64,000 nucleotides of DNA from Microbacterium forte (GCF_031885415.1 NZ_CP116871.1:1178001-1242000), one strand, 5' to 3'; positions 8,134 to 16,901 are shown, counted from the stretch's first letter. The notes: generated by a model not told the origin, from the letters alone. A program made the numbers and translations.

Positions 8134-9188
8134 GCGCGCAGTCCTCGCTCGACGGCGTCGATCTGCGCGAGCGGAACGCGCTCCTCGTCATGATGCGCGA
8201 GGTGCGGGTCCCCCGGTCCGTAATTCACGGCGGGGATGCCGAGGGCCGAGAAGCGAGCGACGTCGGTCCATCCGTACTTGGGGCGCGGCTCGGCGCCGAC
8301 GGCAGTCACGAAGTCCCGGGCGATCGGGGCATCGAGACCTGGCCGCGCGCCTTCGGCGGCATCGGTGATCTCCACGTCGAAACCGGCCAGCAGGTTGCGG
8401 ATGTGCGCTTCTGCATCCGCCGCCGACTTGCTCGGAGCGAACCGGTAGTTCACCTCGACCTCGCACGCATCGGGAATCACATTGCCCGCGACCCCTCCCG
8501 TGATCCGGACGGCGCTCATGCTCTCGCGATACAGCAGTCCGTCGACCGCGATCTCCTTCGCACGGTACTCGGCCAGACGCGCGAGGATCGGGGCCGCCCG
8601 ATGGATGGCGTTCTCTCCTATCCAGGCGCGGGCGGCGTGCGCGCGCACGCCGGTGGTGCGCACGATCGCACGCATCGTGCCGTTGCAGCCGCCTTCGACC
8701 TCACCGTTCGACGGCTCACCGAGGATCGCGAAATCGGCCTGGAAGAGGTCCGGCCGCACCGCAGCGAGGAGAGCGAGCCCGTTCTTCGACGCCTCGACCT
8801 CCTCGTTGTCGTACCACATCCAGGTGATGTCGACCGTGGGCTCGGTGAGCTCGGCCGCGAGCTTGAGCTGCACCGCGGTGCCGCTCTTCATGTCGACGGT
8901 CCCTCGACCCCAGAGGTGGGCGACACCGTCGATCTCGAGGTCCTTCGTCGGCACGTTGCCGTTGATCGGCACAGTGTCGATGTGCCCTGCGATCGCCACC
9001 CGCTGGGCTCGTCCGAGGTTCGTGCGGGCGACGATCGTGTTGCCGTGACGGATCACCTCGAGGTGGGAGTAGACGGAGATCGCCTCCTCGATGGCGTCCG
9101 CGAGCGTCTTCTCGTCACCCGAGACACTCGGGATGTCGCAGATCGCACGGGTCAGGTCGACAGAGGACGCTGTCAGATCGAGCATCAT
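8115..9188 (-). CDS. dapE: Succinyl-diaminopimelate desuccinylase
   Basis: 357 residues, M20 metallopeptidase family. Metal ligands and catalytic residues are visible: GHIDTV (His69, Asp71), [10 protein letters not shown] (Asp99), DNEEVE (Glu129/130) and the C-terminal HHDEE. The enzyme hydrolyses N-succinyl-LL-diaminopimelate to LL-DAP and succinate in lysine and peptidoglycan synthesis. The neighbouring divergent gene is dapD, and dapC lies 4.7 kb away, so three succinylase-branch steps cluster here. ATG 9188 is chosen because a TAGGCT element stands six bases before it; ATG 9185 is the alternative. Confidence 0.95.
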   Translation of the reverse strand: MMLDLTASSVDLTRAICDIPSVSGDEKTLADAIEEAISVYSHLEVIRHGNTIVARTNLGRAQRVAIAGHIDTVPINGNVPTKDLEIDGVAHLWGRGTVDMKSGTAVQLKLAAELTEPTVDITWMWYDNEEVEASKNGLALLAAVRPDLFQADFAILGEPSNGEVEGGCNGTMRAIVRTTGVRAHAARAWIGENAIHRAAPILARLAEYRAKEIAVDGLLYRESMSAVRITGGVAGNVIPDACEVEVNYRFAPSKSAADAEAHIRNLLAGFDVEITDAAEGARPGLDAPIARDFVTAVGAEPRPKYGWTDVARFSALGIPAVNYGPGDPHLAHHDEERVPLAQIDAVERGLRAWLSSR

Positions 9189-9200
9189 GCACCCAGCCTA
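9189..9200 (-). promoter_or_regulatory. Leaderless -10 promoter element
   Basis: Reverse-strand TAGGCT (9200-9195) stands six bases before the first ATG of dapE. The divergent dapD promoter lies 42 bases away in the same 65-base gap. Confidence 0.65.
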
Positions 9201-9241
9201 CTTACCCCGACATGTGTGCGATCGTCCACGCCCGCTCGCGA

Positions 9242-9253
9242 TACCGTGGAGGC
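9242..9253 (+). promoter_or_regulatory. Leaderless -10 promoter element
   Basis: TACCGT at 9242-9247 stands six bases before ATG 9254 of dapD. The GGAGG between them touches the start codon and is too close to act as a normal ribosome site. Confidence 0.6.
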
Positions 9254-10207
9254 ATGACTGAGGCGCGCACCGTGTGGGGTACCGGACTTTCGACGACCGC
9301 CGGCGACGGCACAGTTCTCGACGCGTGGTTCCCCGGGGTGCTCGCCGAAGCCCCGTCGGCCGAAGATACCGAGGCCGCACTCCTCGCGCTCGAAGCGCTG
9401 GCAGGTCCCGACGAGCGACGCAACGTCACCATCGAGACCGTGCAGCTGCACATCGATCTGGATGCCGCGCCCACGTCGACAGTCGACGCCTATCTGCGAC
9501 TGCACGCGCTCTCACACCTGGTCGTGCGGCCGAACGAGCTCAACCTCGACGGCATCTTCGCCCACCTGCCGAACGTGGCCTGGACCAACGCCGGCCCCGT
9601 GCACCCCGATGACGCCGCACGACTTCGCCCGTTGCTGCAGCGGGCAGGGATCCAGGTGCAGGGGCTCGACAAGTTCCCCAGACTCACCGACTACGTGCAG
9701 CCGGCGGGCGTGCGCATCGCTGATGCCTCACGCGTCCGCCTCGGCGCCCACCTCTCCCCCGGCACGACGGTCATGCATGAGGGCTTCGTGAACTTCAACG
9801 CTGGCACGCTGGGTGCGTCGATGGTCGAAGGACGCATCTCTCAGGGGGTCGTGGTCGGCGACGGCAGCGACATCGGCGGCGGCTCGTCGATCATGGGCAC
9901 GCTCTCGGGTGGCGGCGCACACCGCGTCTCGATCGGCTCGCGCACACTGTTGGGCGCCAACGCGGGAATCGGCATCTCGCTCGGCGATGACTGCGTCGTG
10001 GAAGCCGGACTCTACGTGACGGCGGGCACCAAGGTCGTGCTCCTCGACGCTCCGGCGACGCCTGACGGCGGCAGGCAGACCGTCAAGGGCGCTGAGCTGT
10101 CGGGCCAGAACGGCCTGCTGTTCCGCCGCAACTCGCTCAGCGGAGCGGTTGAGGCCGTGCGGCGCGCGGGTGTCGGCGTGACACTCAACGAGGCGCTCCA
10201 CGCCTGA
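9254..10207 (+). CDS. dapD: 2,3,4,5-tetrahydropyridine-2,6-dicarboxylate N-succinyltransferase
   Basis: 317 residues. The N-terminal half ([11 protein letters not shown]) matches the actinobacterial DapD. The C-terminal half is a left-handed beta-helix of hexapeptide repeats ([39 protein letters not shown]), which forms the trimeric acetyltransferase-like fold. It succinylates tetrahydrodipicolinate with succinyl-CoA, two steps before DapE in the pathway. ATG 9254 is preferred over an upstream ATG at 9212 because of the promoter spacing and the match to family length. The gene is divergent from dapE. Confidence 0.95.
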   Translation: MTEARTVWGTGLSTTAGDGTVLDAWFPGVLAEAPSAEDTEAALLALEALAGPDERRNVTIETVQLHIDLDAAPTSTVDAYLRLHALSHLVVRPNELNLDGIFAHLPNVAWTNAGPVHPDDAARLRPLLQRAGIQVQGLDKFPRLTDYVQPAGVRIADASRVRLGAHLSPGTTVMHEGFVNFNAGTLGASMVEGRISQGVVVGDGSDIGGGSSIMGTLSGGGAHRVSIGSRTLLGANAGIGISLGDDCVVEAGLYVTAGTKVVLLDAPATPDGGRQTVKGAELSGQNGLLFRRNSLSGAVEAVRRAGVGVTLNEALHA

Positions 10208-10209
10208 GC

Positions 10210-10232
10210 GACGCGCTGAGCGGGAGCGCGTC
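10210..10232 (+). terminator. Short terminator hairpin after dapD
   Basis: An 8-bp GC-rich inverted repeat (10210-10217 and 10225-10232) with a 7-base loop lies directly after the dapD stop. No T tract follows. Confidence 0.5.
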
Positions 10233-10257
10233 CCAGGCTTCTCCCCCTGACGCGTGA

Positions 10258-10434
10258 TAGTGTCGAATCGACGATCCTCGCACTGCGAGTCGTCTGCGTC
10301 GTCGACACGCTCCCGCGCCACTTGCCTGGTTCTGGCCATTTCGAACGGCGAAACGATGCGCGATCCCGCGCCGTCGCCCACCCTTCCGCACCCGGCCCGT
10401 TGGTACGTGCGTGCATTCTCACGGAGATACCTTT
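10258..10434 (+). promoter_or_regulatory. Long untranslated leader of the DEAD-box helicase gene
   Basis: A -10-like TAGTGT at 10258-10263 is followed by about 165 bases without a convincing reading frame. A hairpin at 10270-10294 (GACGA and CTCGC pairing with GCGAG and TCGTC) opens the leader. GGAG at 10423-10426 is the ribosome site. Long structured leaders are typical of cold-inducible RNA helicase genes and allow feedback control through RNA stability. No known riboswitch was recognised. Confidence 0.4.
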
Positions 10435-11850
10435 ATGACTTCCTTCCTCGATCTCGGCGTGCCCGCCGACCTCGCCGCCGTCCTCACCAAGGACGGCAAG
10501 ACCGAGGCGTTCGCGATTCAGCGCGACACGCTTCCCGATTCTCTCGCCGGTCGTGACCTCCTCGGCCGCGGCCGCACCGGCAGCGGCAAGACGATCGCGT
10601 TCGCCCTCCCCCTCGTCGCCCGCCTCTCCGCGTCTTCGCGCAGCAGCCGCCCCGGTCACCCGCGTGGTCTCGTGCTCGCGCCGACCAGGGAGCTCGCCAC
10701 GCAGATCGCAGCGACCATCGCACCGCTCGCCGAGGCCAAGGGCCTGCGCGTCACGACCGTCTTCGGCGGCGTCAGCCAGCGCCCGCAGGAGCAGGCGATG
10801 CGCAACGGCGTCGACATCGTCGTCGCGTGCCCCGGCCGTCTGGAAGACCTGATGAAGCAGCGGGTCGTGCAGCTCGACGCCGTCGAGGTCACCGTCCTCG
10901 ACGAGGCCGACCACATGGCCGACCTCGGGTTCCTCCCGGGCGTCACCCGCATCCTCACCGCCACGCCGGCCGGCGGCCAGCGTCTGCTCTTCAGCGCGAC
11001 CCTCGACCGCGGCATCGACACGCTCGCCCGCCGCTTCCTGTCGAACGCCGTCAGCCACGAGGTCGACGAAGAGAGCGTGCCCGTCGGCGAGATGACCCAC
11101 CGCGTGCTGGTCGTCGACTCGACCGACAACAAGACCGAGCTCGTGCGCGAGCTCGCGTCGGGCACCGGCCGGCGCATCCTCTTCACCCGCACGAAGCACC
11201 AGGCCAAGAAGCTCGCGAAGCAGCTCACCGCAGCAGGCATCCCGGCCGTCGACCTGCACGGCAACCTGTCGCAGAATGCGCGTGAGCGCAACCTCGGCGC
11301 CTTCTCGGCAGCCCCCGAAGACGGCGGCGTGCGCGTCCTCGTCGCCACCGACGTCGCTGCCCGCGGAGTGCACGTCGACAACGTCGATCTCGTCGTCCAC
11401 GTCGACCCGCCCATGGAGCACAAGGCATACCTGCACCGCTCAGGTCGCACTGCTCGTGCCGGAGCCGCAGGAACGGTCGTCACGGTGGTGCTCCCCGAGC
11501 AGCGCCGCGATGTGAAGGATCTGCTGCGCAAAGCAGCGATCAGCGCCGCTCTCGAGCCCGTCACGACGGCCGCCGTCAGCGAGCTGGTTCCCGAGCGCGC
11601 CGCACACGTGCGTCCTGCTCCCGTCCAGGCGCAGCAGCGCCAGGCGCCCAAGCAGCGTCCCGCGGGCGGCGAGCGCAACTCGGCCGCCAACCCGCCGTCG
11701 CGTCGCAGCCGTCGTCCCCGCTCTGGCCAGAGTGGTCAGGGTGCGCCGGCAGCGCAGACCGGTTCGCGACAGGGCGGCCAGGGCGGATCTCGCCAGGGCG
11801 GTCAGTCGCGCAACCAGGGCGGCCGCGGCTGGAGCTCGCAGGGTCGCTGA
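10435..11850 (+). CDS. DEAD-box ATP-dependent RNA helicase
   Basis: 471 residues. The motifs are all present: Q motif (FAIQRDTLP), motif I GRTGSGKT (46-53), Ia PTRELATQ (83-90), DEAD (156-159), SAT (about 192), ATDVAARGVHVDNVD and HRSGRTARAG. After residue 385 comes a basic tail rich in Gln, Arg, Gly and Ser (repeats of GGQ/RQGG), a typical RNA-binding extension of cold-shock and ribosome-assembly helicases. ATG 10435 is selected for its ribosome site; an upstream ATG at 10411 lacks one. It stands alone behind a long leader and ends at a strong hairpin. Confidence 0.93.
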   Translation: MTSFLDLGVPADLAAVLTKDGKTEAFAIQRDTLPDSLAGRDLLGRGRTGSGKTIAFALPLVARLSASSRSSRPGHPRGLVLAPTRELATQIAATIAPLAEAKGLRVTTVFGGVSQRPQEQAMRNGVDIVVACPGRLEDLMKQRVVQLDAVEVTVLDEADHMADLGFLPGVTRILTATPAGGQRLLFSATLDRGIDTLARRFLSNAVSHEVDEESVPVGEMTHRVLVVDSTDNKTELVRELASGTGRRILFTRTKHQAKKLAKQLTAAGIPAVDLHGNLSQNARERNLGAFSAAPEDGGVRVLVATDVAARGVHVDNVDLVVHVDPPMEHKAYLHRSGRTARAGAAGTVVTVVLPEQRRDVKDLLRKAAISAALEPVTTAAVSELVPERAAHVRPAPVQAQQRQAPKQRPAGGERNSAANPPSRRSRRPRSGQSGQGAPAAQTGSRQGGQGGSRQGGQSRNQGGRGWSSQGR

Positions 11851-11866
11851 ACCCCGCTGCAAGAGA

Positions 11867-11904
11867 GGCGGGTGCGCCGATGCTCAGGCATCGACGCACC
11901 CGCC
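11867..11904. terminator. Bidirectional terminator hairpin
   Basis: A 17-bp inverted repeat with one mismatch (11867-11883 and 11888-11904) and a TCAG loop lies between the convergent helicase and SRPBCC genes. TTT follows on the forward strand. Confidence 0.85.
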
Positions 11905-11948
11905 TTTCTGCGCCCCGACGAAACCGGAGTGTGCGGAGGGCGCCGTGA

Positions 11949-12419
11949 TCAGCGTCCTACCGCCGCCAGCACCTTCGGATCCGAGCAACCGCGGGCGAAC
12001 CCGGCGAGGCGACGACGGATCTCGAAGCCGAGCACTCGAACTCCGATCCATTCGGCGAACGGTGCGAGCCACGCGGGGCGGCACGAGAAGTTGTACTTCC
12101 ACACAGCCAGCGTGCCCTCCGGCACCTCGGTGAACCGCCAGCCGCCACCGAGCTTGGTGAAGAACCAGGGACCCCGCTCCATCACCATGCCCACGTTCGT
12201 GGGTGGGGCGTACGACACGTAGCGGCTGACCATCGAGAGACCGAACCGCTGCCGGGTGAAGGTGCGCACACCCTTGGCGGGCGCATCCGCGTCGTCCATG
12301 AGGTGCTGCTCGCTGATGAAGCGGTCCCAGCGTCGCCGCACCGCTCCCGTCGTCTGAGACACCGCGAACGCCGTCGCGGGGTCCACCGGCACGACCGCTT
12401 CGGCGCTGACGACAGGCAT
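11949..12419 (-). CDS. SRPBCC (START-like) ligand-binding protein
   Basis: 156 residues. The N-terminal pattern MPVVSAEAVVPVDPATAFAVSQT is the first strand and helix of the polyketide cyclase/SRPBCC fold; WRFTEVPEGTLAVWKYNFSCRP matches its later strands. These proteins bind hydrophobic ligands or act as cyclases, and no ligand can be deduced here. The gene starts 11 bases after the gltA stop and is probably read from the gltA promoter. An overlapping longer frame on the same strand lacks family similarity. Confidence 0.8.
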   Translation of the reverse strand: MPVVSAEAVVPVDPATAFAVSQTTGAVRRRWDRFISEQHLMDDADAPAKGVRTFTRQRFGLSMVSRYVSYAPPTNVGMVMERGPWFFTKLGGGWRFTEVPEGTLAVWKYNFSCRPAWLAPFAEWIGVRVLGFEIRRRLAGFARGCSDPKVLAAVGR

Positions 12420-12430
12420 CGCGCTCGGCG

Positions 12431-13726
12431 TCAGCGAGTCTGGAAGGTGCGCTCGGGAGACCCCGTGTAGAGCTGCTGCGGGCGGCCGATCTTGGTCTGC
12501 GGGTCGAGCTGCAGCTCACGCCACTGCGCGAGCCACCCGGGGAGACGACCGATCGCGAACAGCACGGTGAACATGCGGGTCGGGAAGCCCATCGCCTTGT
12601 AGATCACACCGGTGTAGAAGTCGACGTTCGGGTAGAGACGACGCTCCTTGAAGTAGTCGTCTGCGAGAGCGAGCTCTTCGAGTTCCTGAGCGAGGTCGAG
12701 AAGCGGGTCCGTGACGCCGAGCTCGGCGAGCACCTCACCGGCTGCTTCCTTGACGAGCTTGGCGCGCGGGTCGTAGTTCTTGTAGACCCGGTGCCCGAAG
12801 CCCATGAGCTTCACGCCCTCTTCCTTGTTCTTCACCCGCTCGACGAAGCGAGACACGCTCTGGCCGGAGTCACGGATCTGGCCGAGCATCGTGAGGACGG
12901 CTTCGTTCGCACCACCGTGCAGCGGGCCGGACAGCGCCTGGATGCCCGCAGAGATCGATGCGAACTGGTTCGCACCGGTCGAGCCGACCAGACGCACGGT
13001 CGAGGTCGACGCGTTCTGCTCATGGTCCTCGTGCAGGATGAGCAGCAGCTCGAGGGCCTTCGACATGACCGGGTTGACCTGGTACTCCTCGGAGTGCACG
13101 CCGAAGTTGAGCTTGAGGAAGTTCTCGACGAAGCCGAGGGAGTTGTCGGGGTAGAGGAACGCCTGGCCGATGCTCTTCTTGTGCGCGTAGGCGGCGATGA
13201 CCGGCAGCTTCGCCAGCATCCGGATCATGTTCAGCTCGACGTGCTCGGGGTTGTGCGGGTCGGTCTGACCCTCGTAGTAGGTCGAGAGAGCGGCGACGGC
13301 CGACGACAGCACAGACATCGGGTGCGCCGTGTGCGGCAGCGCCGAGAAGAACCGCTTCAGGTCTTCATGCAGCAGCGTGTGCCGACGGATCTTCTCATCG
13401 AACTCCGCGAGCTCGGCGGCGGAGGGCAGCTCACCGTAGATGAGGAGCCAGGCGACCTCGAGGTAGCTCGTCGATCCGGCGAGCTGCTCGATCGGATATC
13501 CGCGGTAGCGCAGGATGCCCTTGTCTCCGTCGATGAAGGTGATCGCGGACTTGGTGGACGCGGTGTTGACGAAACCGTAGTCGAGCCCTGTGTAGCCGGT
13601 CTGCCGCGTCAGCGTCGAGAAGTCGATGCTGTCGGTGCCCGCCGTGCCTCGCACGAGTGGGAACTCAGCGGTCGTATCGCCGATCGTCAGCTTCGCTGTC
13701 GCCTGCTGCTCTGCCGCTGCGCTCAC
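12431..13726 (-). CDS. gltA: Citrate synthase (type II)
   Basis: 431 residues, the same length I recall for mycobacterial GltA2. Conserved blocks are ILRYRGYPIEQLA, LHEDHEQNASTSTVR, SGPLHGGANEAVLTML, GVKLMGFGHRVYKNYDPRA (catalytic His) and GFPTRMFTVLFAIGRLPGW. The enzyme condenses acetyl-CoA and oxaloacetate in the first TCA step. GTG 13726 is chosen because GAGGAGG stands five bases upstream and the length fits; the longer frame to 13804 adds 26 residues absent from the family. A palindrome lies in its promoter. Confidence 0.95.
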   Translation of the reverse strand: MSAAAEQQATAKLTIGDTTAEFPLVRGTAGTDSIDFSTLTRQTGYTGLDYGFVNTASTKSAITFIDGDKGILRYRGYPIEQLAGSTSYLEVAWLLIYGELPSAAELAEFDEKIRRHTLLHEDLKRFFSALPHTAHPMSVLSSAVAALSTYYEGQTDPHNPEHVELNMIRMLAKLPVIAAYAHKKSIGQAFLYPDNSLGFVENFLKLNFGVHSEEYQVNPVMSKALELLLILHEDHEQNASTSTVRLVGSTGANQFASISAGIQALSGPLHGGANEAVLTMLGQIRDSGQSVSRFVERVKNKEEGVKLMGFGHRVYKNYDPRAKLVKEAAGEVLAELGVTDPLLDLAQELEELALADDYFKERRLYPNVDFYTGVIYKAMGFPTRMFTVLFAIGRLPGWLAQWRELQLDPQTKIGRPQQLYTGSPERTFQTR

Positions 13727-13832
13727 GCGGGCCTCCTCATGGATCTTCATCAAGTCGGATGTGGCGATGTCACGGCGCTGAGCACCAGGTCTGTTCGAGA
13801 TCATCGATACACAACCGAATCGCCTTTACAGC

Positions 13833-13861
13833 CTAGTAGGCACACAGGCCTACTGTGACAA
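13833..13861 (-). promoter_or_regulatory. gltA promoter with palindromic operator
   Basis: On the reverse strand, TTGTCA (13861-13856) and TACTAG (13838-13833) are 17 bases apart. A perfect inverted repeat AGTAGGC-N6-GCCTACT (13835-13854) fills the spacer and touches the -10, an ideal place for a repressor. The leader to GTG 13726 would be about 100 bases. The binding protein is unknown. Confidence 0.5.
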
Positions 13862-13894
13862 CCGACAAAAGAACCCGCAGTCTGAGGCGAGAAC

Positions 13895-15007
13895 CTACAC
13901 GGCTTGTTCGCGCAGGCGCCGGGCGCCCTCGGCGATCCGTTCGGAAGGAGCCGTCAGCGCCAGCCGCACGTGCTCGTTCGAGAACGCGCCGTAGAACGGG
14001 CCGGGACCCGCGAGGATGCCGAGATCCGCAAGCCTCTCGATGCTCGTCCAGGCATCCTGCCCCTCGGTCGCCCACAGGTAGAGGCCGGCTTCCGATCCAT
14101 CGATCCGGAACCCCGCAGCTTCGAGCGCCGGCCGCAGGATGTCGCGCCGCCCACGGTAGAGCTCCTTCTGAGCCGCGACGTGCTCGTCGTCACCCAGAGC
14201 CACGGCCATCGCGTGCTGCACAGGCTCCGGTGGCATCAGCCCCAGGTGCTTGCGCGCGGTGAGCAGCTCGCCGACGATGCGCGCGCACCCCGCCACGAAA
14301 GCGGCCCGGTAGCCGGCGAGATTCGACTGCTTGCTCAGCGAGTAGACGCTGAGCAGATTCGCCCTGCTCCCCCCCGTCACGCGCGGGTCGAGGACCGAGG
14401 GGATCGGCTCGGTCGCCCACTGGCCGTCCCACCCGAGCTCGGCGTAGCACTCGTCGCTCGCGAGCACGGCCCCCAGCTCCCGAGCGCGCAGAACCGCGGC
14501 GGAGAGCTCCTCCACCGTCCAGGTGCGACCGTCGGGGTTGCCCGGCGTGTTGATCCAGATGAGCTTGGTGCCCTCGGGCCAGTCGGCAGGATCGTCGGAA
14601 GGCAGCGGCGTGGCCCCGACGACGCGGGCACCCACCTCGTAGGTCGGGTATGCGATTCGGGGATGCACGACGATGTCGCCGGCGCCGAGACCGAGCAGGG
14701 TCGGCAGCAGGGCCACGAGCTCCTTCGAGCCGATCGTGGGCAGGACGTTGTCGACCGTGAGGTCGACCACTCCCCTGCGGCGGGCGTACCACGCGACGAT
14801 CGCCTCACGCAGAGCGGGAGTGCCGACGGTCTGCGGGTACGCGTGCGCGTCCGTCGCCTCCGACAGAGCTCGGCGGATCAGCTCGGGCGTCGGGTCGACG
14901 GGCGACCCGACGGACAGGTCGACGATCCCCTCCGGATGCAGGGCAGCGCGCTGACGATAGGGAACGACCGCATCCCACGGATAGTCGGCGAGATCCCGAA
15001 CGCTCAC
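13895..15007 (-). CDS. dapC: Succinyldiaminopimelate transaminase
   Basis: 370 residues, fold-type I aminotransferase. Visible features are SVGSPVDPTPELI near the N-terminus, WINTPGNPDGRTW (substrate and PLP contact), LASDECYAELGW (PLP-binding Asp) and VYSLSKQSNLAGYR (Schiff-base Lys). The family of actinobacterial DapC (DapC/AspC-like) forms N-succinyl-LL-2-amino-6-oxopimelate's amine with glutamate, between DapD and DapE. It follows the ferredoxin gene with a three-base gap, an arrangement also found in mycobacteria (fdxC-dapC). Confidence 0.93.
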   Translation of the reverse strand: MSVRDLADYPWDAVVPYRQRAALHPEGIVDLSVGSPVDPTPELIRRALSEATDAHAYPQTVGTPALREAIVAWYARRRGVVDLTVDNVLPTIGSKELVALLPTLLGLGAGDIVVHPRIAYPTYEVGARVVGATPLPSDDPADWPEGTKLIWINTPGNPDGRTWTVEELSAAVLRARELGAVLASDECYAELGWDGQWATEPIPSVLDPRVTGGSRANLLSVYSLSKQSNLAGYRAAFVAGCARIVGELLTARKHLGLMPPEPVQHAMAVALGDDEHVAAQKELYRGRRDILRPALEAAGFRIDGSEAGLYLWATEGQDAWTSIERLADLGILAGPGPFYGAFSNEHVRLALTAPSERIAEGARRLREQAV

Positions 15008-15010
15008 CGA

Positions 15011-15331
15011 CTACTCGCCCTGTGGCGGGAGAGCGGCGATGATCGGGTGATCGTGCGCGATGACGCCGACCTTGGCGGCACCACCCGGAGAGCCGACCTC
15101 GTCGAAGAACTCGACGTTGGCCTTGTAGTAGTCCTGCCATTCATCCGGCAGGTCGTCTTCGTAGTAGATCGCCTCGACGGGGCAGACGGGTTCGCACGCG
15201 CCGCAGTCGACGCATTCGTCGGGGTGGATGTACAGCGAGCGTTCGCCCTCGTAGATACAGTCAACGGGGCACTCGTCGATGCAGGCGCGATCCTTGACAT
15301 CGACGCACGGGAGAGCGATCACATACGTCAC
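15011..15331 (-). CDS. fdxA: 7Fe ferredoxin
   Basis: 106 residues. The cysteine pattern [13 protein letters not shown], then [15 protein letters not shown], binds one [3Fe-4S] and one [4Fe-4S] cluster as in actinobacterial FdxA/FdxC. The long C-terminal part ([19 protein letters not shown]) is typical of this type. It acts as a low-potential cytoplasmic electron carrier. The GTG start at 15331 has a leaderless-type promoter, and dapC follows in the same transcript. Confidence 0.95.
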   Translation of the reverse strand: MTYVIALPCVDVKDRACIDECPVDCIYEGERSLYIHPDECVDCGACEPVCPVEAIYYEDDLPDEWQDYYKANVEFFDEVGSPGGAAKVGVIAHDHPIIAALPPQGE

Positions 15332-15343
15332 TCGACCAGTCTA
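15332..15343 (-). promoter_or_regulatory. Leaderless -10 promoter element
   Basis: Reverse-strand TAGACT (15343-15338) stands six bases before the GTG of fdxA. It overlaps the end of the upstream DUF6113 gene, giving fdxA-dapC their own promoter. Confidence 0.65.
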
Positions 15344-15817
15344 CGACTCGCCGCCGGTCCGATCGCCCAGAGCGGGGGCACGCCGAGCACTCGGCGCTTC
15401 GCCGTCGGACGCCCCAGACGACATTGCGGGCGCAGGCGCAGGCGCATCGGTGCGCGCGGGAAGCCGGGAGAAGGACGGCCATGCCACGGCGAGAAGCACG
15501 AGTCCGGCGACGAGATAGGTCCAGATGCGACCGCTGAGCGTGTCTTCGACGACCACCGACCCACCAGGGCCGACGCCGGAGATCAGCATCAGCATGCCGA
15601 GCATGCCGAGCCCCGCGGCGAGAGTCGCGCCCCGGTCGTGGGTGAGCGCCCGGATCGCGACGAGGATCGCCCCGCACGCGACCGCTCCCACCAGCAGCCC
15701 CACGGGCACCGGTCCCCACATCAGGCTGTGTCCGATCGTTCCCGCGACGCCGAAGACGCCGCCGACGAGAGCCGCGGCGATCCAGGAAAGCACCCGGGAG
15801 ATCCATCCAGTACGCAC
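15341..15817 (-). CDS. DUF6113-like four-helix membrane protein
   Basis: 158 residues with four predicted transmembrane helices (about 8-28, 35-55, 65-85, 98-116) and a proline- and alanine-rich hydrophilic C-terminus (residues 120-158). The pattern resembles DUF6113 proteins of Microbacteriaceae; the assignment is from memory of the fold and tentative. The GTG start at 15817 has a leaderless-type TAGGAT element six bases upstream. The gene ends nine bases before fdxA begins. Confidence 0.65.
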   Translation of the reverse strand: MRTGWISRVLSWIAAALVGGVFGVAGTIGHSLMWGPVPVGLLVGAVACGAILVAIRALTHDRGATLAAGLGMLGMLMLISGVGPGGSVVVEDTLSGRIWTYLVAGLVLLAVAWPSFSRLPARTDAPAPAPAMSSGASDGEAPSARRAPALGDRTGGES

Positions 15818-15829
15818 GAGTCGATCCTA
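15818..15829 (-). promoter_or_regulatory. Leaderless -10 promoter element
   Basis: Reverse-strand TAGGAT (15829-15824) stands six bases before the GTG of the DUF6113-like gene. Confidence 0.65.
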
Positions 15830-15852
15830 CGCGCGCCGAGGATCTGCTCGAC

Positions 15853-16167
15853 TCAGGCAGCGAGGCCGAGAAGCCTCAGGATCGCGGCGACGACCGCAGC
15901 GGCGAACACCACGACCAGGAACGACTGACGCAACCACAGAAGACCGGCCGCGACGAGCAGAGCGGGGACCCGTGCATCGACGACCACGGCCTGCCCGGCT
16001 CCGAGAGTCTGCACAGCCACGAGTGCGGCGAGGAGCGCCACGGTCAGCAGGTCGGAGATGCGAGCCGGTCGTGGCGCCTCGAGCACGCTCGGCGGCACGA
16101 GATAACCGCTGGCCTTGAGCGCCAGGCAGATCACCGCAGCGAGCAGGATCGCGCTCCAGACGCTCAT
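15853..16167 (-). CDS. azlD: AzlD family branched-chain amino acid exporter subunit
   Basis: 104 residues, four hydrophobic segments. The N-terminal SVWSAILLAAVICLALKASGYLVP and the central pattern RISDLLTVALLAALVAVQ are typical of AzlD, the small membrane partner of AzlC. Together they export branched-chain amino acids (as described for BrnFE in corynebacteria and AzlCD in Bacillus). The gene overlaps azlC by four bases (ATGA), so the two proteins are made together. Confidence 0.9.
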   Translation of the reverse strand: MSVWSAILLAAVICLALKASGYLVPPSVLEAPRPARISDLLTVALLAALVAVQTLGAGQAVVVDARVPALLVAAGLLWLRQSFLVVVFAAAVVAAILRLLGLAA

Positions 16168-16901
16168 CGGTCGACCTCCCCGGAGCCGGCCGTGGAGCCG
16201 TCGACTCGTCCCAGCCAGTTGAACCAGCCGACGACGATCGCGACGACAGCCGCGACCAGCACGGGCAGACCGGGCATGATCAGGGGCGTGAGCGACGCGG
16301 CCACGACAGCTGCGGCCACACCGACCGCGATCGCCTGGCGCTCCTTGAGGCGCGGCCAGAGCAGAGCCAGGAACGCAGCGGCAGCGGCAGCATCCAGCCC
16401 CCAGGTCTTCGGGTCGCCGAGCACGTCGCCGACCAGAGCGCCGATCAACGTCGTGATGTTCCATCCGATGAAGATCCCGATGCCGGTCACCCAGAAGCCG
16501 ACCTGTCTCAGACGAGGATCTCTCTGCGAGATGGCCACCGCGGTGGACTCGTCGATCGTGAAGTGCGCCGCCGCCGCTCGGCGGGCGGGCGTGGTTCCGA
16601 CGATCGGAGACATCCGCATGCCGTACGCGACGTTGCGCACCCCGAGCAGCGTCGCCGAGGCGATGGCCGAGGGAAGCGCCGACACGCCTCCGGCGGCGAA
16701 CACCCCGACGAATGCGAACTGCGATCCGCCCGTGAACATCAGCAGGCTGAGCACGCACGTCTGCCAGACATCCAGACCGGATGCCACGGCGAGCGCGCCG
16801 AAAGAGACGCCATAGGCGCTGGTCGCGAGAACCACGCCCAGCGCCTCGCGCCAGACTTCGCGCCCAGCGCTCATCGCGACATCGTTCGCTGCAGTGAACA
16901 C
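16164..16901 (-). CDS. azlC: AzlC family branched-chain amino acid exporter subunit
   Basis: 245 residues, about seven transmembrane helices. GVSFGALAVASGLDVWQTCVLSLLMFTGGSQFA and GVRNVAYGMRMSP match the AzlC consensus. It forms an amino acid exporter with AzlD. The GTG at 16901 is preferred because the deduced promoter places the transcript start within a few bases of it; ATG 16874 is the alternative. The divergent neighbour is an XRE-cupin regulator that probably controls it. Confidence 0.9.
   Translation of the reverse strand: MFTAANDVAMSAGREVWREALGVVLATSAYGVSFGALAVASGLDVWQTCVLSLLMFTGGSQFAFVGVFAAGGVSALPSAIASATLLGVRNVAYGMRMSPIVGTTPARRAAAAHFTIDESTAVAISQRDPRLRQVGFWVTGIGIFIGWNITTLIGALVGDVLGDPKTWGLDAAAAAAFLALLWPRLKERQAIAVGVAAAVVAASLTPLIMPGLPVLVAAVVAIVVGWFNWLGRVDGSTAGSGEVDR

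Noticed and set aside
11884..12519. A 211-residue reverse frame overlapping the SRPBCC gene and the end of gltA
   Set aside because: The SRPBCC pattern is in another frame; this one overlaps two recognised genes and is Arg/Ser-rich shadow.
12791..15928. Long forward open frames opposite gltA, dapC and fdxA (355 and 674 residues)
   Set aside because: They are antisense to well-recognised genes, have Arg/Asp/Val-rich shadow composition and lack ribosome sites.
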